NCBI RefSeq assembly: GCF_010731675.1 | Contig: NZ_AP022584.1 | Coordinates: forward strand, 3,224,001-3,288,000 | Source: Mycobacterium marseillense | Lineage (GTDB): Bacteria; Actinomycetota; Actinomycetes; Mycobacteriales; Mycobacteriaceae | Reading direction: 5' to 3' | DNA length: 64,000 nt | Shown: one piece after another, positions 46,229-61,372 of the stretch | Position numbering within the stretch: position 1 is the stretch's first letter | How the letters are laid out: every line of letters starts with the position of its first letter | Translations under genes and position numbers: made by a program | Notes under the pieces: generated by a model | The model's database searches: none | What the model saw: only the letters and a program-made list of their open reading frames with translations | Told to the model about the DNA's origin: nothing

Positions 46229-47701
46229 CTACGGCATTCGGGTGCGATGCCTCTTCTCGTGTGATGGCACGCCGTTGACCCCACCGAGCGACTCGGCGTA
46301 GCTCCCGACCGCGAACCCGACCCCAGAACCCATGATCCCCAACGCTTCCCGGTTCATGTTGTCGACTGTGTCCCGCGGGCTCTGGAAGTTCGGATCGAAC
46401 GGCACGCCGGCCTGGCCGCCCCATAACCGCGCCTGCACGGTGGTTTTCGTCTGCGAGGAACCGGTCGTCAGCCCCCCGATCGGCACGCCCGCGACCATGA
46501 AGGGGTGGTAGTCGGCCCGGGAATTGAGCGGCATGTCCGCGGGGCGCTTACCGGCCAGGTTCAGATAGCCGGCCAGGGTGCGCTCGATGCCCGCCGAGCC
46601 CTCGGGGACATCCGCGGCGAAGACGCCGGGTCCGGGCGGACCGGATTGATCGCCGTCGTCGGTGAAGAAGCCCGCGTTGGGCGACCCCAGCATGGTGAAG
46701 TTCAGATAGAGCGCGATGTCGTTGAGCTGATCACGGTCCAAGCCGAACACGTAATCCATCACCCCGTTGAGCCCTTCGGCTTCGGCCCCCCAGAACACGA
46801 ACCGCACCGCGTTGTTCACCGGGGCGAGCGGTCCCAGTTGGCGGGCCGTCTCGAGCACCGCGGCCACCCCGGAGCCGTCGTCGTTGATGCCGGGCCCGGC
46901 GCGTGAACCGTCGAGCTGCGCACCCACCACGACGACGTCATGGGGCGATCCGGTTTTGGTCTGTGCCAAGACATTTCGGGAGGTGATCTTGGTGTGGACG
47001 GCATCGAGCACGAGGCGGATCGGTGCGGTCACACCGGACAGCGCGGAGGCGCCGTAGGGGTTGACGACGGCGACCGGCACGGTCAGCTGCTTGAAGTAAC
47101 CGGGGCTGAACAACGTGGGCGGAGCCCCCCGCCCGTTGGGGGCGCTCAGCACGATCAGTGCGCTCGCCCCCTTGGCCAGGGCGCTGTTCTGTTTGTCGAC
47201 CACCGAGCAGCGGGTGTCGTCGACGATGGCGATCGCGCCCTTGGGTATCACGGCCGGGTAGTCGTGGGCCGCGCAACCCGACGGCTGCGCCGGCCGGATC
47301 GGCTGTCCCGTCAGGCCGCCGGGCGGTGTCTGCACCAGCAGCGACGCCTGATCGACGGGGTAGGTGCGGCCCGCGACGGTCAGCGACGGCTTACCCATAG
47401 ACACGGTGTACAGCCGGTCGAACTGCGGTGTCTGCACGTCAAAACCCTTGTCGCGCAGCGTTTTGGCTACGTAGTCCACGCTGCCGCTGAAACCCGGGGT
47501 GCCGTCCGCGCGGTTGCCACCGTTGGCATTGGCGATGTCCTGCAGGGCGCGCAAATGAGTGACCATGCCCTCGACGCTGATCTTTTTGGCCAGGCCGTGC
47601 CCGAGATCCGGTGTCGCGGCGTGCGGGCCGGGCCGCATCGACGAACACCCGGCCACGAGACCCGCGATCACCAACAGCGTTGCGCCCCAACGGGAAATCA
47701 T
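46229..47701 (-). CDS. LpqL-like lipoprotein, M28 aminopeptidase fold with most metal ligands lost
   Basis: A 490-residue exported lipoprotein (lipobox VAGCSS near 19) paralogous to the next gene. It has a PA-type insert, then the M28 core. Compared with the active copy, HLD is QLD (46.92 kb), the Glu pair of GAEELG is AEAEG (second Glu lost), LNFDM is LNFTM, and the final His of YHQKGDT is Gln (FQSPRDT). Only the Asp in GINDDGSG of the five usual zinc ligands remains. Its ATG overlaps the stop of the upstream copy. It is probably a non-catalytic partner or binding protein; the reading frame is intact, so it is not a pseudogene in the strict sense. Confidence 0.9.
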   Translation of the reverse strand: MISRWGATLLVIAGLVAGCSSMRPGPHAATPDLGHGLAKKISVEGMVTHLRALQDIANANGGNRADGTPGFSGSVDYVAKTLRDKGFDVQTPQFDRLYTVSMGKPSLTVAGRTYPVDQASLLVQTPPGGLTGQPIRPAQPSGCAAHDYPAVIPKGAIAIVDDTRCSVVDKQNSALAKGASALIVLSAPNGRGAPPTLFSPGYFKQLTVPVAVVNPYGASALSGVTAPIRLVLDAVHTKITSRNVLAQTKTGSPHDVVVVGAQLDGSRAGPGINDDGSGVAAVLETARQLGPLAPVNNAVRFVFWGAEAEGLNGVMDYVFGLDRDQLNDIALYLNFTMLGSPNAGFFTDDGDQSGPPGPGVFAADVPEGSAGIERTLAGYLNLAGKRPADMPLNSRADYHPFMVAGVPIGGLTTGSSQTKTTVQARLWGGQAGVPFDPNFQSPRDTVDNMNREALGIMGSGVGFAVGSYAESLGGVNGVPSHEKRHRTRMP

Positions 47702-49179
47702 GACTTGGCGAGAACGTGCCGGACGCGGTCTTCCATGACCGGGACCCCGTTGTGTCCGCTGAGGTCTTGAGCGTAGAGCCCGAGCGCGTAGGCCACCCCG
47801 CCGCCGTTGATTCCCAGCGCGGTGCGGTCGATGTGATCGAGGGTGTCACCTTTTTGGTGGTAATTCGGGTCGAACGGTTGGTCGGCCGTCCCGCCCCACA
47901 GCTTGGCCTGGTCCGCGGACATCTTCCCCTCGGCGCCGGAGAACAGGCCGCCGGCGGGAATCCCCGCCAGGGTGAATCCGTCGTAGTCGGACCGGCCGTC
48001 GAAGGAGGTGTCCTGTGCGGTCTTGCCGGCCGACTTCAGGTAGGCGGCCAGCGTGCGCTCGATGCCGGCCGAGCCTTCGGGCACCACCGGCTTGCCGCGG
48101 GCGTCCATCGGCAGCGATTGGTCCCCGTCGTAGGTGAAATAGCCGGGGTTCGGCGACGCCAGCATGTCGAAGTTGAGGTACAGCGCAATGTTTTTGAGCG
48201 CGGCCAGGTCCAGCGACTCGACGTAGTTCCGCGACCCGATGAGCCCGAGCTCCTCCGCACCCCAGAAACCGAATCGCAGCTTGTTGTGCACCGACGGCGA
48301 ACTGCCCAGCCGCACAGCGGTTTCCAGCACGGCCGCCACTCCGGATCCGTTGTCGTTGATCCCCGGCCCCTCGGGCACGCTGTCCAGGTGCGCCCCGGCC
48401 ATCACCACGTTGGCGTCCGAACCGGTCTTGGTCTGTGCGATCACGTTGCGGGCCTTGAAGCTTTGCGCGCTGGCGTCGAGCTTGATCGTGGTGGGTCCCG
48501 GCTGGCCGCGCAGCTGCACGCCGGTGGATTTCGTCACGCTGAGCACCGGGATCTTCACCTCGGTGGTCGGACCGAGCGTGCCGCCCATCTGTTCCTCGTC
48601 GACGTTGTCGGCGATGATCATCGCCACGGCTCCGCGCTGCGCCGCGACGTCTTCCTTCTGAGCGAACGGGCACGTACCGCGATCGACGAGCACCACCGCG
48701 CCCCGCACCGGGAGATCGCCGTAGTCGGAGACCGCACACCCCAAGCTGTTGGCCGGCGCGGGGACCAGCGGACCGCTCACCCCGCCCGGCGGGGTTCCCA
48801 GGCTGAAGTCCAGGGCGCGCGCCTCCACCGGCCTGCCGCCGACGGTCAGCTCCGGCTTCTCGGCGTGGAACACCCGCGCCGAGAACTCGGGCGTCTGCAC
48901 GTCAAACCCGCTGTTGCGCAAGGTATTCACTACATAGTCGACGCTGGCCTCGTACCCGGGGGTGCCCACCGCCCGGGTGCCGTTGTTGGCGTTGGCGATG
49001 TCTTGCAGCTTGGACAGATGCGCCATCATGGCGTCGGTCGTCACCTTGCCGCGCAAGGCGGACGCGAACTCGGCCGCACCCGTCGTTTGCTCCGAGGACC
49101 GGTGGGAGCAACCGGTCGAGAATGCGGTCAGGGCGATCACGGCGAGCGCCGCCGGCAACGTCGCGAGTTTTTTCACCAT
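47698..49179 (-). CDS. lpqL: Lipoprotein M28 aminopeptidase LpqL
   Basis: A 493-residue exported leucine-type aminopeptidase. It has a signal peptide with lipobox STGC (near residue 24), then a protease-associated (PA) insert domain around 140-230. The M28 core has all five metal ligands in order: GAHLD (His), GINDNGSG (Asp), WGAEELGLIG (Glu pair), LNFDML (Asp) and YHQKGDT (His). Length and motifs match M. tuberculosis LpqL. The ATG at 49179 (MVKKLATLPAALAVIA) starts a clear signal peptide. Its stop overlaps the start of the ligand-depleted copy downstream, so the two are made together. Confidence 0.95.
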   Translation of the reverse strand: MVKKLATLPAALAVIALTAFSTGCSHRSSEQTTGAAEFASALRGKVTTDAMMAHLSKLQDIANANNGTRAVGTPGYEASVDYVVNTLRNSGFDVQTPEFSARVFHAEKPELTVGGRPVEARALDFSLGTPPGGVSGPLVPAPANSLGCAVSDYGDLPVRGAVVLVDRGTCPFAQKEDVAAQRGAVAMIIADNVDEEQMGGTLGPTTEVKIPVLSVTKSTGVQLRGQPGPTTIKLDASAQSFKARNVIAQTKTGSDANVVMAGAHLDSVPEGPGINDNGSGVAAVLETAVRLGSSPSVHNKLRFGFWGAEELGLIGSRNYVESLDLAALKNIALYLNFDMLASPNPGYFTYDGDQSLPMDARGKPVVPEGSAGIERTLAAYLKSAGKTAQDTSFDGRSDYDGFTLAGIPAGGLFSGAEGKMSADQAKLWGGTADQPFDPNYHQKGDTLDHIDRTALGINGGGVAYALGLYAQDLSGHNGVPVMEDRVRHVLAKS

Positions 49180-49232
49180 CGCGCCCCAGGTTAGACCGCG
49201 GCCCCAGCCGCCGGGATCAGGACACGTCGGGA

Positions 49233-49661
49233 TCAGACATACAGCGCAGTGAAGGGCGCAAAGGGGATGTTGCGCACTACGAACCACGCCAGCACCAATG
49301 ACAGTGTCACGGCGGCGGCCCAGCGGCGGTGTTGCCAACTACGGACCCGCCGTCCCACCACGTGCCCGTAGGTCCAGGCCACGTACGCCCACACCAACAG
49401 CCCGACCGCCGCCAGGCCAAGAGCGTTGAACCTGGCGGCCGCCAACACATTGCCGTGCATGAGGGAATACAGCATGCGTAGGCTGCCGCAACCGGGACAG
49501 TCGATTCCCAACAACGCCTTGGTGGGGCATACCGGCAGCGGGCCGTTCGGAGTGGTCGGGTCCGCCGCCCAGATGGCGGCGCACATCAACGTCGTGGATG
49601 CGGCCACCACCAGTGGTGCACCCAGGCCCGCGTGCGCCGCCCCCCGGCGGGTCACCAACAT
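49233..49661 (-). CDS. DUF2752 membrane protein
   Basis: A 142-residue protein with three to four hydrophobic helices. The DUF2752 signature GIDCPGCGSLRMLYSLMHG occurs near residue 53, with a Cys pair and His. A short exported or membrane-inserted N-terminus (MLVTRRGAAHAGLGAPLVVAA) precedes it. It is 12 bases downstream of the CD225-type gene and probably in one operon with it. Function unknown. Confidence 0.88.
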   Translation of the reverse strand: MLVTRRGAAHAGLGAPLVVAASTTLMCAAIWAADPTTPNGPLPVCPTKALLGIDCPGCGSLRMLYSLMHGNVLAAARFNALGLAAVGLLVWAYVAWTYGHVVGRRVRSWQHRRWAAAVTLSLVLAWFVVRNIPFAPFTALYV

Positions 49662-49673
49662 CGGAACCCGCGC

Positions 49674-50009
49674 TTAGAACATCGCGGCGAGCGCCGCGTT
49701 GGTGTCCGTGTTCAGCGCGCCGACCGACATCAAGATGACGTAGATGATGCCGACGACGACGCCGATGGCCGCCGACCAGATCGCCCATTTCTTGGCGCTC
49801 TCGGCCGATGCCTGCGCCTCGGCGTAGCGGCCCTGCGCCCACAAGCCGTTGACCTGGCTGGATTTGACGATCGCCACGATCCCGAACGGAAGACAGCAGA
49901 ACAGGGTCACCAGGATCGACCACACCAGATAGTTGTTCGGCGCTTGGGCGGCCGGCTGCTGCGGCGGGTAACCGGGAGGAGGCGGCGGCGGGGGCGGCGG
50001 TTGTGTCAT
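49674..50009 (-). CDS. CD225/dispanin family small membrane protein
   Basis: A 111-residue protein with a Pro-rich N-terminus (MTQPPPPPPPPPGYPPQQP) and the CD225 motif: LFCCLPFGIVAIVKSSQVNGLWAQGRYAEAQASAESAKKW near residue 37, bounded by two hydrophobic helices. The start at 50009 is chosen because GGAG lies five bases upstream; an in-frame ATG at 50024 is weaker. It precedes the DUF2752 gene. Bacterial members are of unknown function. Confidence 0.88.
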   Translation of the reverse strand: MTQPPPPPPPPPGYPPQQPAAQAPNNYLVWSILVTLFCCLPFGIVAIVKSSQVNGLWAQGRYAEAQASAESAKKWAIWSAAIGVVVGIIYVILMSVGALNTDTNAALAAMF

Positions 50010-50024
50010 GGATTCTCCAGTCAA

Positions 50025-50346
50025 GAGAAGTTAGCTGGCGTAAAGCGGTGCTAACCATACCCGCTCAGCGCCGCGACGGCACTAGCAATGAAAAAACCTG
50101 GGCTGCGCAACGGCCGTCGCGGCGCCTCGGCGGCGGCCGCGCATCGGCGGGAAGACCCGATTAATGCCCGGCCTGAACATCATTCGATATCCAGCGCGGT
50201 GAAATGCCCGCAAGCTTGGTTGCCCAGGGCCTTTGGAAGCAAAGGACGAGAAAGGTGCCCACACAGACAATTGCCGCCGGAACGTGTTGCATTACCACGA
50301 CATAGCCCTACTATCCGTGTTAGCAACGGCCGTTAAGGAGCCATTC
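50025..50346. other. Intergenic stretch with no supported gene (promoter of the secreted-protein gene)
   Basis: About 320 bases between the CD225-type gene and the secreted protein. I see no recognisable coding region. The last part contains AAGGAG at 50335, six bases before the secreted-protein ATG, and an AT-richer run with TATCCG near 50312, which is the likely promoter area. Confidence 0.45.
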
Positions 50347-50877
50347 ATGTCTGATTTCAGCAACGCGCTGAAGGCGGCGATGGCAACCACACTCACGGCC
50401 GGGTCCGCGTTAGCGGGCAGCGTCACGGCGGCGGCCGACCCCGCCGGCACCGGCAGCTCGTCGGACATCGACACACTGGCGGCCACGCTGTCGAAAGGCT
50501 ACGGCCTGAACAACTGCACCGCCCAGAACATCGACCGCGGCACGCAACTAGCCGTACTCACGTGCGGACAAAGCCCCGATCCGAATGGACCGGCACAGGC
50601 CAAGTACGTCCTGTTCACCAGCGCCGACAACCTGGCCACCGCGTTTCGGGCCACCATCAAGGAGGACGTCCTGACGCCGTGCGGGGACGCCAACCAGTCG
50701 CCGTCCAGCTGGCACAAGGACGGTTCGTCCGCCAGCGCCGGGCAGGCGGCGTGCGGCACGTACCACAACGCCGCCGAGATCATCTGGACGACGGACGCGA
50801 AGAACACGCTGAGCTATCTGCGCGCGTCCAACACCGACGTCAACGCGCTCTACCAGTGGTGGCGCACGAACGGCTGA
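50347..50877 (+). CDS. Secreted protein of unknown function
   Basis: A 176-residue exported protein. The signal peptide ends at VTAAA near residue 30. The mature part has six Cys (NNCTAQ, LTCGQ, TPCGD, AACGTYH), suggesting disulfides, and an NGPAQAKYVLFTSADNLATAF core near 78. It resembles the sensor/PASTA-free exported domains of some mycobacterial kinases and LppA-like proteins only weakly. The strong AAGGAG site fixes the ATG at 50347. It converges with the SGNH hydrolase gene after three bases. No conserved catalytic motif is seen. Confidence 0.75.
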   Translation: MSDFSNALKAAMATTLTAGSALAGSVTAAADPAGTGSSSDIDTLAATLSKGYGLNNCTAQNIDRGTQLAVLTCGQSPDPNGPAQAKYVLFTSADNLATAFRATIKEDVLTPCGDANQSPSSWHKDGSSASAGQAACGTYHNAAEIIWTTDAKNTLSYLRASNTDVNALYQWWRTNG

Positions 50878-50880
50878 CGT

Positions 50881-52592
<1,712 letters not shown>

Positions 52593-52593
<1 letters not shown>

Positions 52594-53621
52594 CAATGTG
52601 CTCCCACCGGTGCCAGTTCGGAAACGATCTGTTCTGCCGTCCACGGCGCCAACAGGAACCCCGACCGGCCATGGCCGGCGGCGACCAGCGTGCGCTCGTC
52701 CAGGCGATGCACCAACGGCAGATTGTCGGGTGTCATCGGGCGCAGGCCGGCGCCGCACTCGGCCAGTTCGTATTCACCCAGGGCCGGCAGCACCGCGCAC
52801 GCGTCGTCGAGAAGGTCACGCACGCCGGAGACGACCGGGGCAGTGTCGCGCCCGTGCTCGTATTGGGTGGCGCCGACCACGACCCCGTCCGCGCGCGGCA
52901 CCAGGTAAACCTGCCGGCCGTGCACCCGGGCGCGAATAACCCGCCGCGGCAACGGCATACAGCCTTTTCGCCACCGCAGTCGCAGCACCTCGCCCTTGAC
53001 CGGGCGCACCGGCAGCCCGGGCCACAACGCCGGAGCGTCGATGCCGTTGGCGATCACCACCGCGTCGGCCTCGACCGCCGACAGGTCGTGAACCGGCGGT
53101 GCCCACCGCACCCCGAGCCGCTCGCACTCCGTCTCCAGCGCGTCGAGCACTGCCCGGTTGTCCACGGCCAGCTCGGTGGGCGCCCGAAAGCCATGGCGGA
53201 TGCCCTGCGCCAGTAGGGGTTCCACGTCGCGGGCGGCCGACTCCCAGACCACGGGATGTCCTTGCGCGGACAACCAGTCCGCAACGGTGCGCAGGTCGGC
53301 GGCGTCGGCGCGGTCGACGGCCACCACCAGCGACTCGCGGGCGGTGACCACCCCCGCCGGCAGCCCGTCGAGGAAACCGCCCTCGCGCCACAGCCGCAAG
53401 GATTCCAGGCCCAGCCGCAACAACCGCTCTTCGCCCGGCCAGCCTTCGCTGTGCGGGGCCAGCATGCCGCCGGCGACCCAGGACGCGCCCCGCTCTCCGC
53501 TGCGGTGCACCCGCACCGACCAGCCGGCCCCCGCGGCGCGGCGCGCGACCGCCAGCCCGATGACGCCGCCGCCGATGACGGCGAGCGACCCCAGCGGTGG
53601 CCCCGAGGGCATCCCGGTCAT
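52593..53621 (-). CDS. thiO: Glycine oxidase ThiO
   Basis: FAD-dependent amine oxidase that makes dehydroglycine for thiazole synthesis. The 342-residue product has the FAD motif VIGGGVIGLAVARRAAG near residue 15, the GASWVAGGMLAP active-site segment near 44, and a closing AGHGRSGFLLAP near 316. The ATG at 53621 (MTGMPSGPPLG) is chosen over 53645, because the upstream part would run into the riboswitch expression platform. A ribosome site GGGAGG lies upstream. First gene of the thiO-thiS-thiG operon. Confidence 0.95.
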
Positions 53622-53628
53622 TGTCGAG

Positions 53629-53726
53629 CCTCCCTTCGCCGGCATGATCCGGATCAGGTGTGACGGTAAGGGCAGGTCCTTGCGGCTGTGCCCACTCTCA
53701 GCCCCGCTCCCGGGACTCCCGTGTCT
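53629..53726 (-). promoter_or_regulatory. TPP riboswitch upstream of thiO
   Basis: On the minus strand the leader shows ACACGGGAGT, GGGGCTGAGAGTGGG and CACCTGATCCGGATCATGCC GGCG-type thi-box elements, ending AAGGGAGG, which is also the thiO ribosome site. Binding of thiamine pyrophosphate should hide that site. It is the second TPP riboswitch in this window; the exact 5' limit is approximate. Confidence 0.95.
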
Positions 53727-53768
53727 GGTAGTTCTCTGCGCTCCACGCTAGCGCGCTAGCGTCTCGGT

Positions 53769-54452
53769 GTGCACCGTCCCTTTGACACACGGCTCTCCCG
53801 CCTCGCCACTGCGCGGCTGTATCTGTGCACCGACGCGCGCCGCGAACGCGGCGACCTGGCCGAGTTCGCCGACGCCGCCCTGGCCGGCGGGGTGGACATC
53901 ATCCAGCTGCGCGACAAGGGGTCGGCCGGGGAGCAGCGGTTCGGGCCGCTGGAGGCGCGCGAGGAGCTTGCCGCGTGCGAGATCCTGGCCGACGCCGCCC
54001 GCCGGCACGGCGCCCTGTTCGCAGTCAACGACCGCGCCGACATCGCCCGCGCGGCCGGCGCCGACGTGCTGCACCTCGGGCAGGGCGATCTGCCGCTGGC
54101 CGTCGCGCGCGACGTCGTCGGGCCGGAGGTGCTGCTCGGCGCGTCTACCCACAGCGCCGACCAGGCCGCCGCGGCGGCGCGCGGGGCGGCGGACTACTTC
54201 TGCGTCGGACCCTGTTGGCCGACGCCCACCAAGCCGGACCGCGAGGCCCCGGGTCTGGGACTCGTGCGCGCCGCCGCCGAGTTCGGGACCGAGAAACCGT
54301 GGTTCGCGATCGGCGGCATCGACGCGCAGCGGCTGCCCGAGGTGCTCGACTCCGGCGCCCGCCGCGTCGTGGTGGTGCGCGCGATCACCGCGGCGTCCGA
54401 CCCGCAGGCCGCGGCGCGGCTGCTCAGTTCGGCGCTGGCAGCAGCGAGCTGA
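53769..54452 (+). CDS. thiE: Thiamine-phosphate synthase
   Basis: Joins HMP-PP and thiazole-P to thiamine phosphate. The 227-residue TIM barrel has IIQLRDKG near residue 46, [25 protein letters not shown] near 84, [10 protein letters not shown] near 124 and the pyrophosphate-binding [10 protein letters not shown] near 143. The start GTG at 53769 lies about 40 bases beyond the riboswitch on the other strand, so thiE is divergent from thiO and outside that riboswitch. Its 3' end overlaps mutT3 tail to tail by 29 bases. Confidence 0.96.
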   Translation: MHRPFDTRLSRLATARLYLCTDARRERGDLAEFADAALAGGVDIIQLRDKGSAGEQRFGPLEAREELAACEILADAARRHGALFAVNDRADIARAAGADVLHLGQGDLPLAVARDVVGPEVLLGASTHSADQAAAAARGAADYFCVGPCWPTPTKPDREAPGLGLVRAAAEFGTEKPWFAIGGIDAQRLPEVLDSGARRVVVVRAITAASDPQAAARLLSSALAAAS

Positions 54453-55056
54453 TCCGGCGGGTCAGCTGCGAGGGCACCTCGTCGGCGTCGCCGGGCATGC
54501 ACCACACGAAGACGCCGGCGTCGACCTCGATCGTGCGGGGCAGGTACTGGCGCCGTTCGTCGCCGTGGCCCAGCGGCACCAGCGCCGTCGCGGTGCGCAG
54601 CCGTTGCCAGCTGGCCGCGAAGCCGGGATGGAGCGGCAGGTCGGCGACCTCGTCCTCGGCCACCCAGCGCATTTCGGCGCTTTCCCGGTTGGGGACGGTG
54701 TGCAGTAACTCGTCGGCGTCGGCGACGACGGTGGTGTAGCTCCACTGGGTGCCGCCGATCCCGGCGACCTCGGCGGTGACCAGCGTCGCGCGCACCGCGA
54801 GCCGATCGGCGAGCAGCCCGGCCTCTTCGTTCGCTTCGCGGACAGCCGTCTGCTCGGCCGTTTCGTGACTGTCCCGGGCCCCGCCCGGCAGCCCCCAGGT
54901 TCCGCCCTGATGGCTCCACACCGCCCGGTGTTGCAGCAGCACCGCGGGCGTGCCGTCGGGTCGCGGGGCGCGCAGCAGAAGACCGGCGGCGCCGTATCGG
55001 CCCCAGTAATGGGCGCCGCGCTCCGAAATCACCCAACCGTCGCCGTCGCCCTGCAC
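54424..55056 (-). CDS. mutT3: NUDIX hydrolase MutT3
   Basis: A 210-residue nucleotide pyrophosphatase-family protein. The Nudix box G(x5)E(x7)REUxEExGU is complete: [22 protein letters not shown] near residue 59. The flanking GTWGLPGG is also typical. The M. tuberculosis homologue at the same place (Rv0413) is annotated MutT3, with 8-oxo-GTP/dGTP cleaning reported for its family. The ATG at 55056 starts 153 bases from the divergent glnX gene. The long C-terminal extension after residue 140 is mycobacterial. Confidence 0.92.
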   Translation of the reverse strand: MQGDGDGWVISERGAHYWGRYGAAGLLLRAPRPDGTPAVLLQHRAVWSHQGGTWGLPGGARDSHETAEQTAVREANEEAGLLADRLAVRATLVTAEVAGIGGTQWSYTTVVADADELLHTVPNRESAEMRWVAEDEVADLPLHPGFAASWQRLRTATALVPLGHGDERRQYLPRTIEVDAGVFVWCMPGDADEVPSQLTRRISSLLPAPN

Positions 55057-55209
55057 GGATCAAGGATAGGCAGACTTGGTTGCGGGCGGTCGTCGGCGCG
55101 TCGGCAATTGCGTCGGCCTCCACCCATCCACCCGAACATGCTCTTAGACTTCGCTTATAGAGGTCCGTGCAGCGAAATCTAGTGGCCAAGAGATGAGGGC
55201 TGATCAGAC

Positions 55210-59806
<4,597 letters not shown>

Positions 59807-59840
59807 GGGTTTGCGGGCTTTCGCGCCTTCGCACCTTTCG

Positions 59841-59896
59841 CCGGTCTTCGCCGGTCTTCGCCGGTCTTCGCCGGTCTTCGCCGGTCTTTCGCCGGT
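59841..59896. repeat. 10-bp tandem repeat downstream of pknG
   Basis: CCGGTCTTCG is repeated perfectly four times from 59841 and then once more with an extra T before a degenerate end. The short unit, adjacent to an inverted repeat, suggests slipped-strand variability. No protein is encoded in any frame. Confidence 0.85.
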
Positions 59897-59900
59897 TGAG

Positions 59901-59989
59901 TGTGAATCCTGGGCTTTCAGTGTGAACACCGGGCGGCGACACGGCGAAAAATCCCGCCATAGGTTCACACTGAAAGCCCCGAGTTCACA
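59901..59989. repeat. Large inverted repeat (27-bp arms) between pknG and the DUF559 fossil
   Basis: The arms 59901-59927 and 59963-59989 are reverse complements apart from three mismatches, with the inner 15 bases identical. The loop is 35 bases. As RNA it forms a very stable stem and may terminate pknG transcription. The right arm is also the 3' end of the DUF559 remnant (encoding VN-x-GLSV and stop), and the left arm encodes the same peptide ending on the other strand, so the structure looks like two mirror copies of the same gene tail. Confidence 0.85.
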
Positions 59990-60160
59990 GTCGATTTCGC
60001 CAGAGCCTCGCGAACCCGGCGGACGATACCGGCCGGCCGGTCCTCCGCGACCACCCGGACGACGACCCACCAACACCAGGCGGTATCCCGCCCGCAGCTG
60101 GCGGCGATTCAGCCTTCCCGAGGCCAGCGCCTCGCTGCCGATGAACGGCTCTTGGGTCAT
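59965..60160 (-). pseudogene. DUF559 (endonuclease-like) gene remnant with internal deletion and frameshift
   Basis: On the minus strand the N-terminus MTQEPFIGSEALASGRLNRR, typical of mycobacterial DUF559 proteins, runs from 60160 for about 27 codons to GYR. It then shifts frame to the characteristic C-terminus WWVVVRVVAEDRP and IVRRVREALA, followed by a short tail and stop at 59965. A full-length member has roughly 280-300 residues (from memory), so some 200 codons are missing between the ends. No functional protein is expected. The deletion joins the two ends directly near 60080. Confidence 0.75.
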
Positions 60161-60220
60161 GCCGCGAACCATCGCACACCCGCGAGGGACCGCGCGTGCG
60201 GCTGCGCACAGGGTGAACCG

Positions 60221-61372
60221 CTAAGACGCCAGCACGTTCACGCAGTCGCGGGCGATGGCGAGTTCTTCGTTGGTCGGGATCACCAGCACGGCGATCGGCG
60301 AATCGTCGGCGGAGATCTGCCGCGCACCCTTGCCCCCGCCGAGGTTACGGCGCTCGTCGAGCACGATGCCCAGCTCCTCCATGCCCGCGACCGCATCGCG
60401 GCGCACCGCCGCGTCGTTCTCGCCGATCCCGGCGGTGAAGCTGATGACGTCGGTGTGCCCCAGCACGGCCAGGTAGGCGCCGACGTACTTGCGCAGCCGA
60501 TGCGTGAACACGCTGTAAGCCAATTGCGCTGACTCGTCACCGGATTCGATCATCGTCCGCAGCCGGCGGAAGTCGCGCTCGCCGGACAGACCCAGCACCC
60601 CGGACCGCTGATTGAGCATGGTCTCGACGTCGTCGACGCCCATCTCGGCCGTGTGGGACAGGTAGCTGACGACGCTGGGATCGATGTCCCCGCTACGGGT
60701 GCCCATCACCAGCCCCTCCAGCGGCGTGAGGCCCATCGAGGTGTCGAGCGGGCGGGTGCCGGCGATCGCCGAGGCCGAGCAGCCGTTACCCAGATGCAGC
60801 ACAATCTGTTTCAGGTCGCCGGGCGAGCGGTCCAGGAAGGCGGCGGCCTGCTCGCCGACGTAGCGGTGCGAGGTGCCGTGGAACCCGTACCGGCGGATCT
60901 GATACCGCTGCGCCAGCTCGCGGTCGATGGCGTAGGTCGCGGCCGCGGGCGGCAGGTCGTGGAAGAACCCGGTGTCGAAGACCGCGATGTGCGGGATCTC
61001 GGGCAGCAGCCGTCGCGCGACCTCGATCCCCTTGAGCGCGGGCGGATTGTGCAGCGGCGCGAGGTTCGACAGTTCACCGAGCCGGGCGATCACCGCGTCG
61101 TCCAGCGGCGTGGGGTCATAGAAGGTGTTGCCGCCGTGCACCACTCGATGACCCACCGCGACGACGCCGGATGTCTTCAGGTCGATGCCGTCGTCGGCCA
61201 ACGCGTCGAACGCGCGCCGCAGCGCCGCGTCGTGATCGGCAACCGGCGACCCCGCCTCGCCGATCCGCTCCACCAGGCCCGTCGAAAGTGCCGTGCCCGA
61301 ATCGGGATCGACCAGCTGAAACTTCAGGGATGACGATCCTGAGTTGATCACCAGCACCAAGCGAGCGGTCAT
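60221..61372 (-). CDS. ackA: Acetate kinase
   Basis: Reversible ATP + acetate to acetyl phosphate. The 383-residue product has the family signatures [15 protein letters not shown] near residue 6, the catalytic region [49 protein letters not shown] (about 193-232) and [14 protein letters not shown] near 313. The ATG at 61372 overlaps the pta stop (ATGA), so the two enzymes of acetate activation are coupled. This neighbour order is conserved in mycobacteria. Confidence 0.98.
   Translation of the reverse strand: MTARLVLVINSGSSSLKFQLVDPDSGTALSTGLVERIGEAGSPVADHDAALRRAFDALADDGIDLKTSGVVAVGHRVVHGGNTFYDPTPLDDAVIARLGELSNLAPLHNPPALKGIEVARRLLPEIPHIAVFDTGFFHDLPPAAATYAIDRELAQRYQIRRYGFHGTSHRYVGEQAAAFLDRSPGDLKQIVLHLGNGCSASAIAGTRPLDTSMGLTPLEGLVMGTRSGDIDPSVVSYLSHTAEMGVDDVETMLNQRSGVLGLSGERDFRRLRTMIESGDESAQLAYSVFTHRLRKYVGAYLAVLGHTDVISFTAGIGENDAAVRRDAVAGMEELGIVLDERRNLGGGKGARQISADDSPIAVLVIPTNEELAIARDCVNVLAS

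Noticed and set aside
46048..46278. 76-residue small protein upstream of the epimerase
   Set aside because: No ribosome site, no recognisable sequence, and the second half is antisense to the M28 gene.
47716..49194. 492-residue plus-strand open frame opposite lpqL
   Set aside because: Antisense of an intact M28 lipoprotein with all catalytic motifs; no signature of its own.
59811..60224. 137-residue open frame on the plus strand after pknG
   Set aside because: It runs through the 10-bp tandem repeats and the inverted repeat, and its content is explained by the antisense DUF559 remnant.
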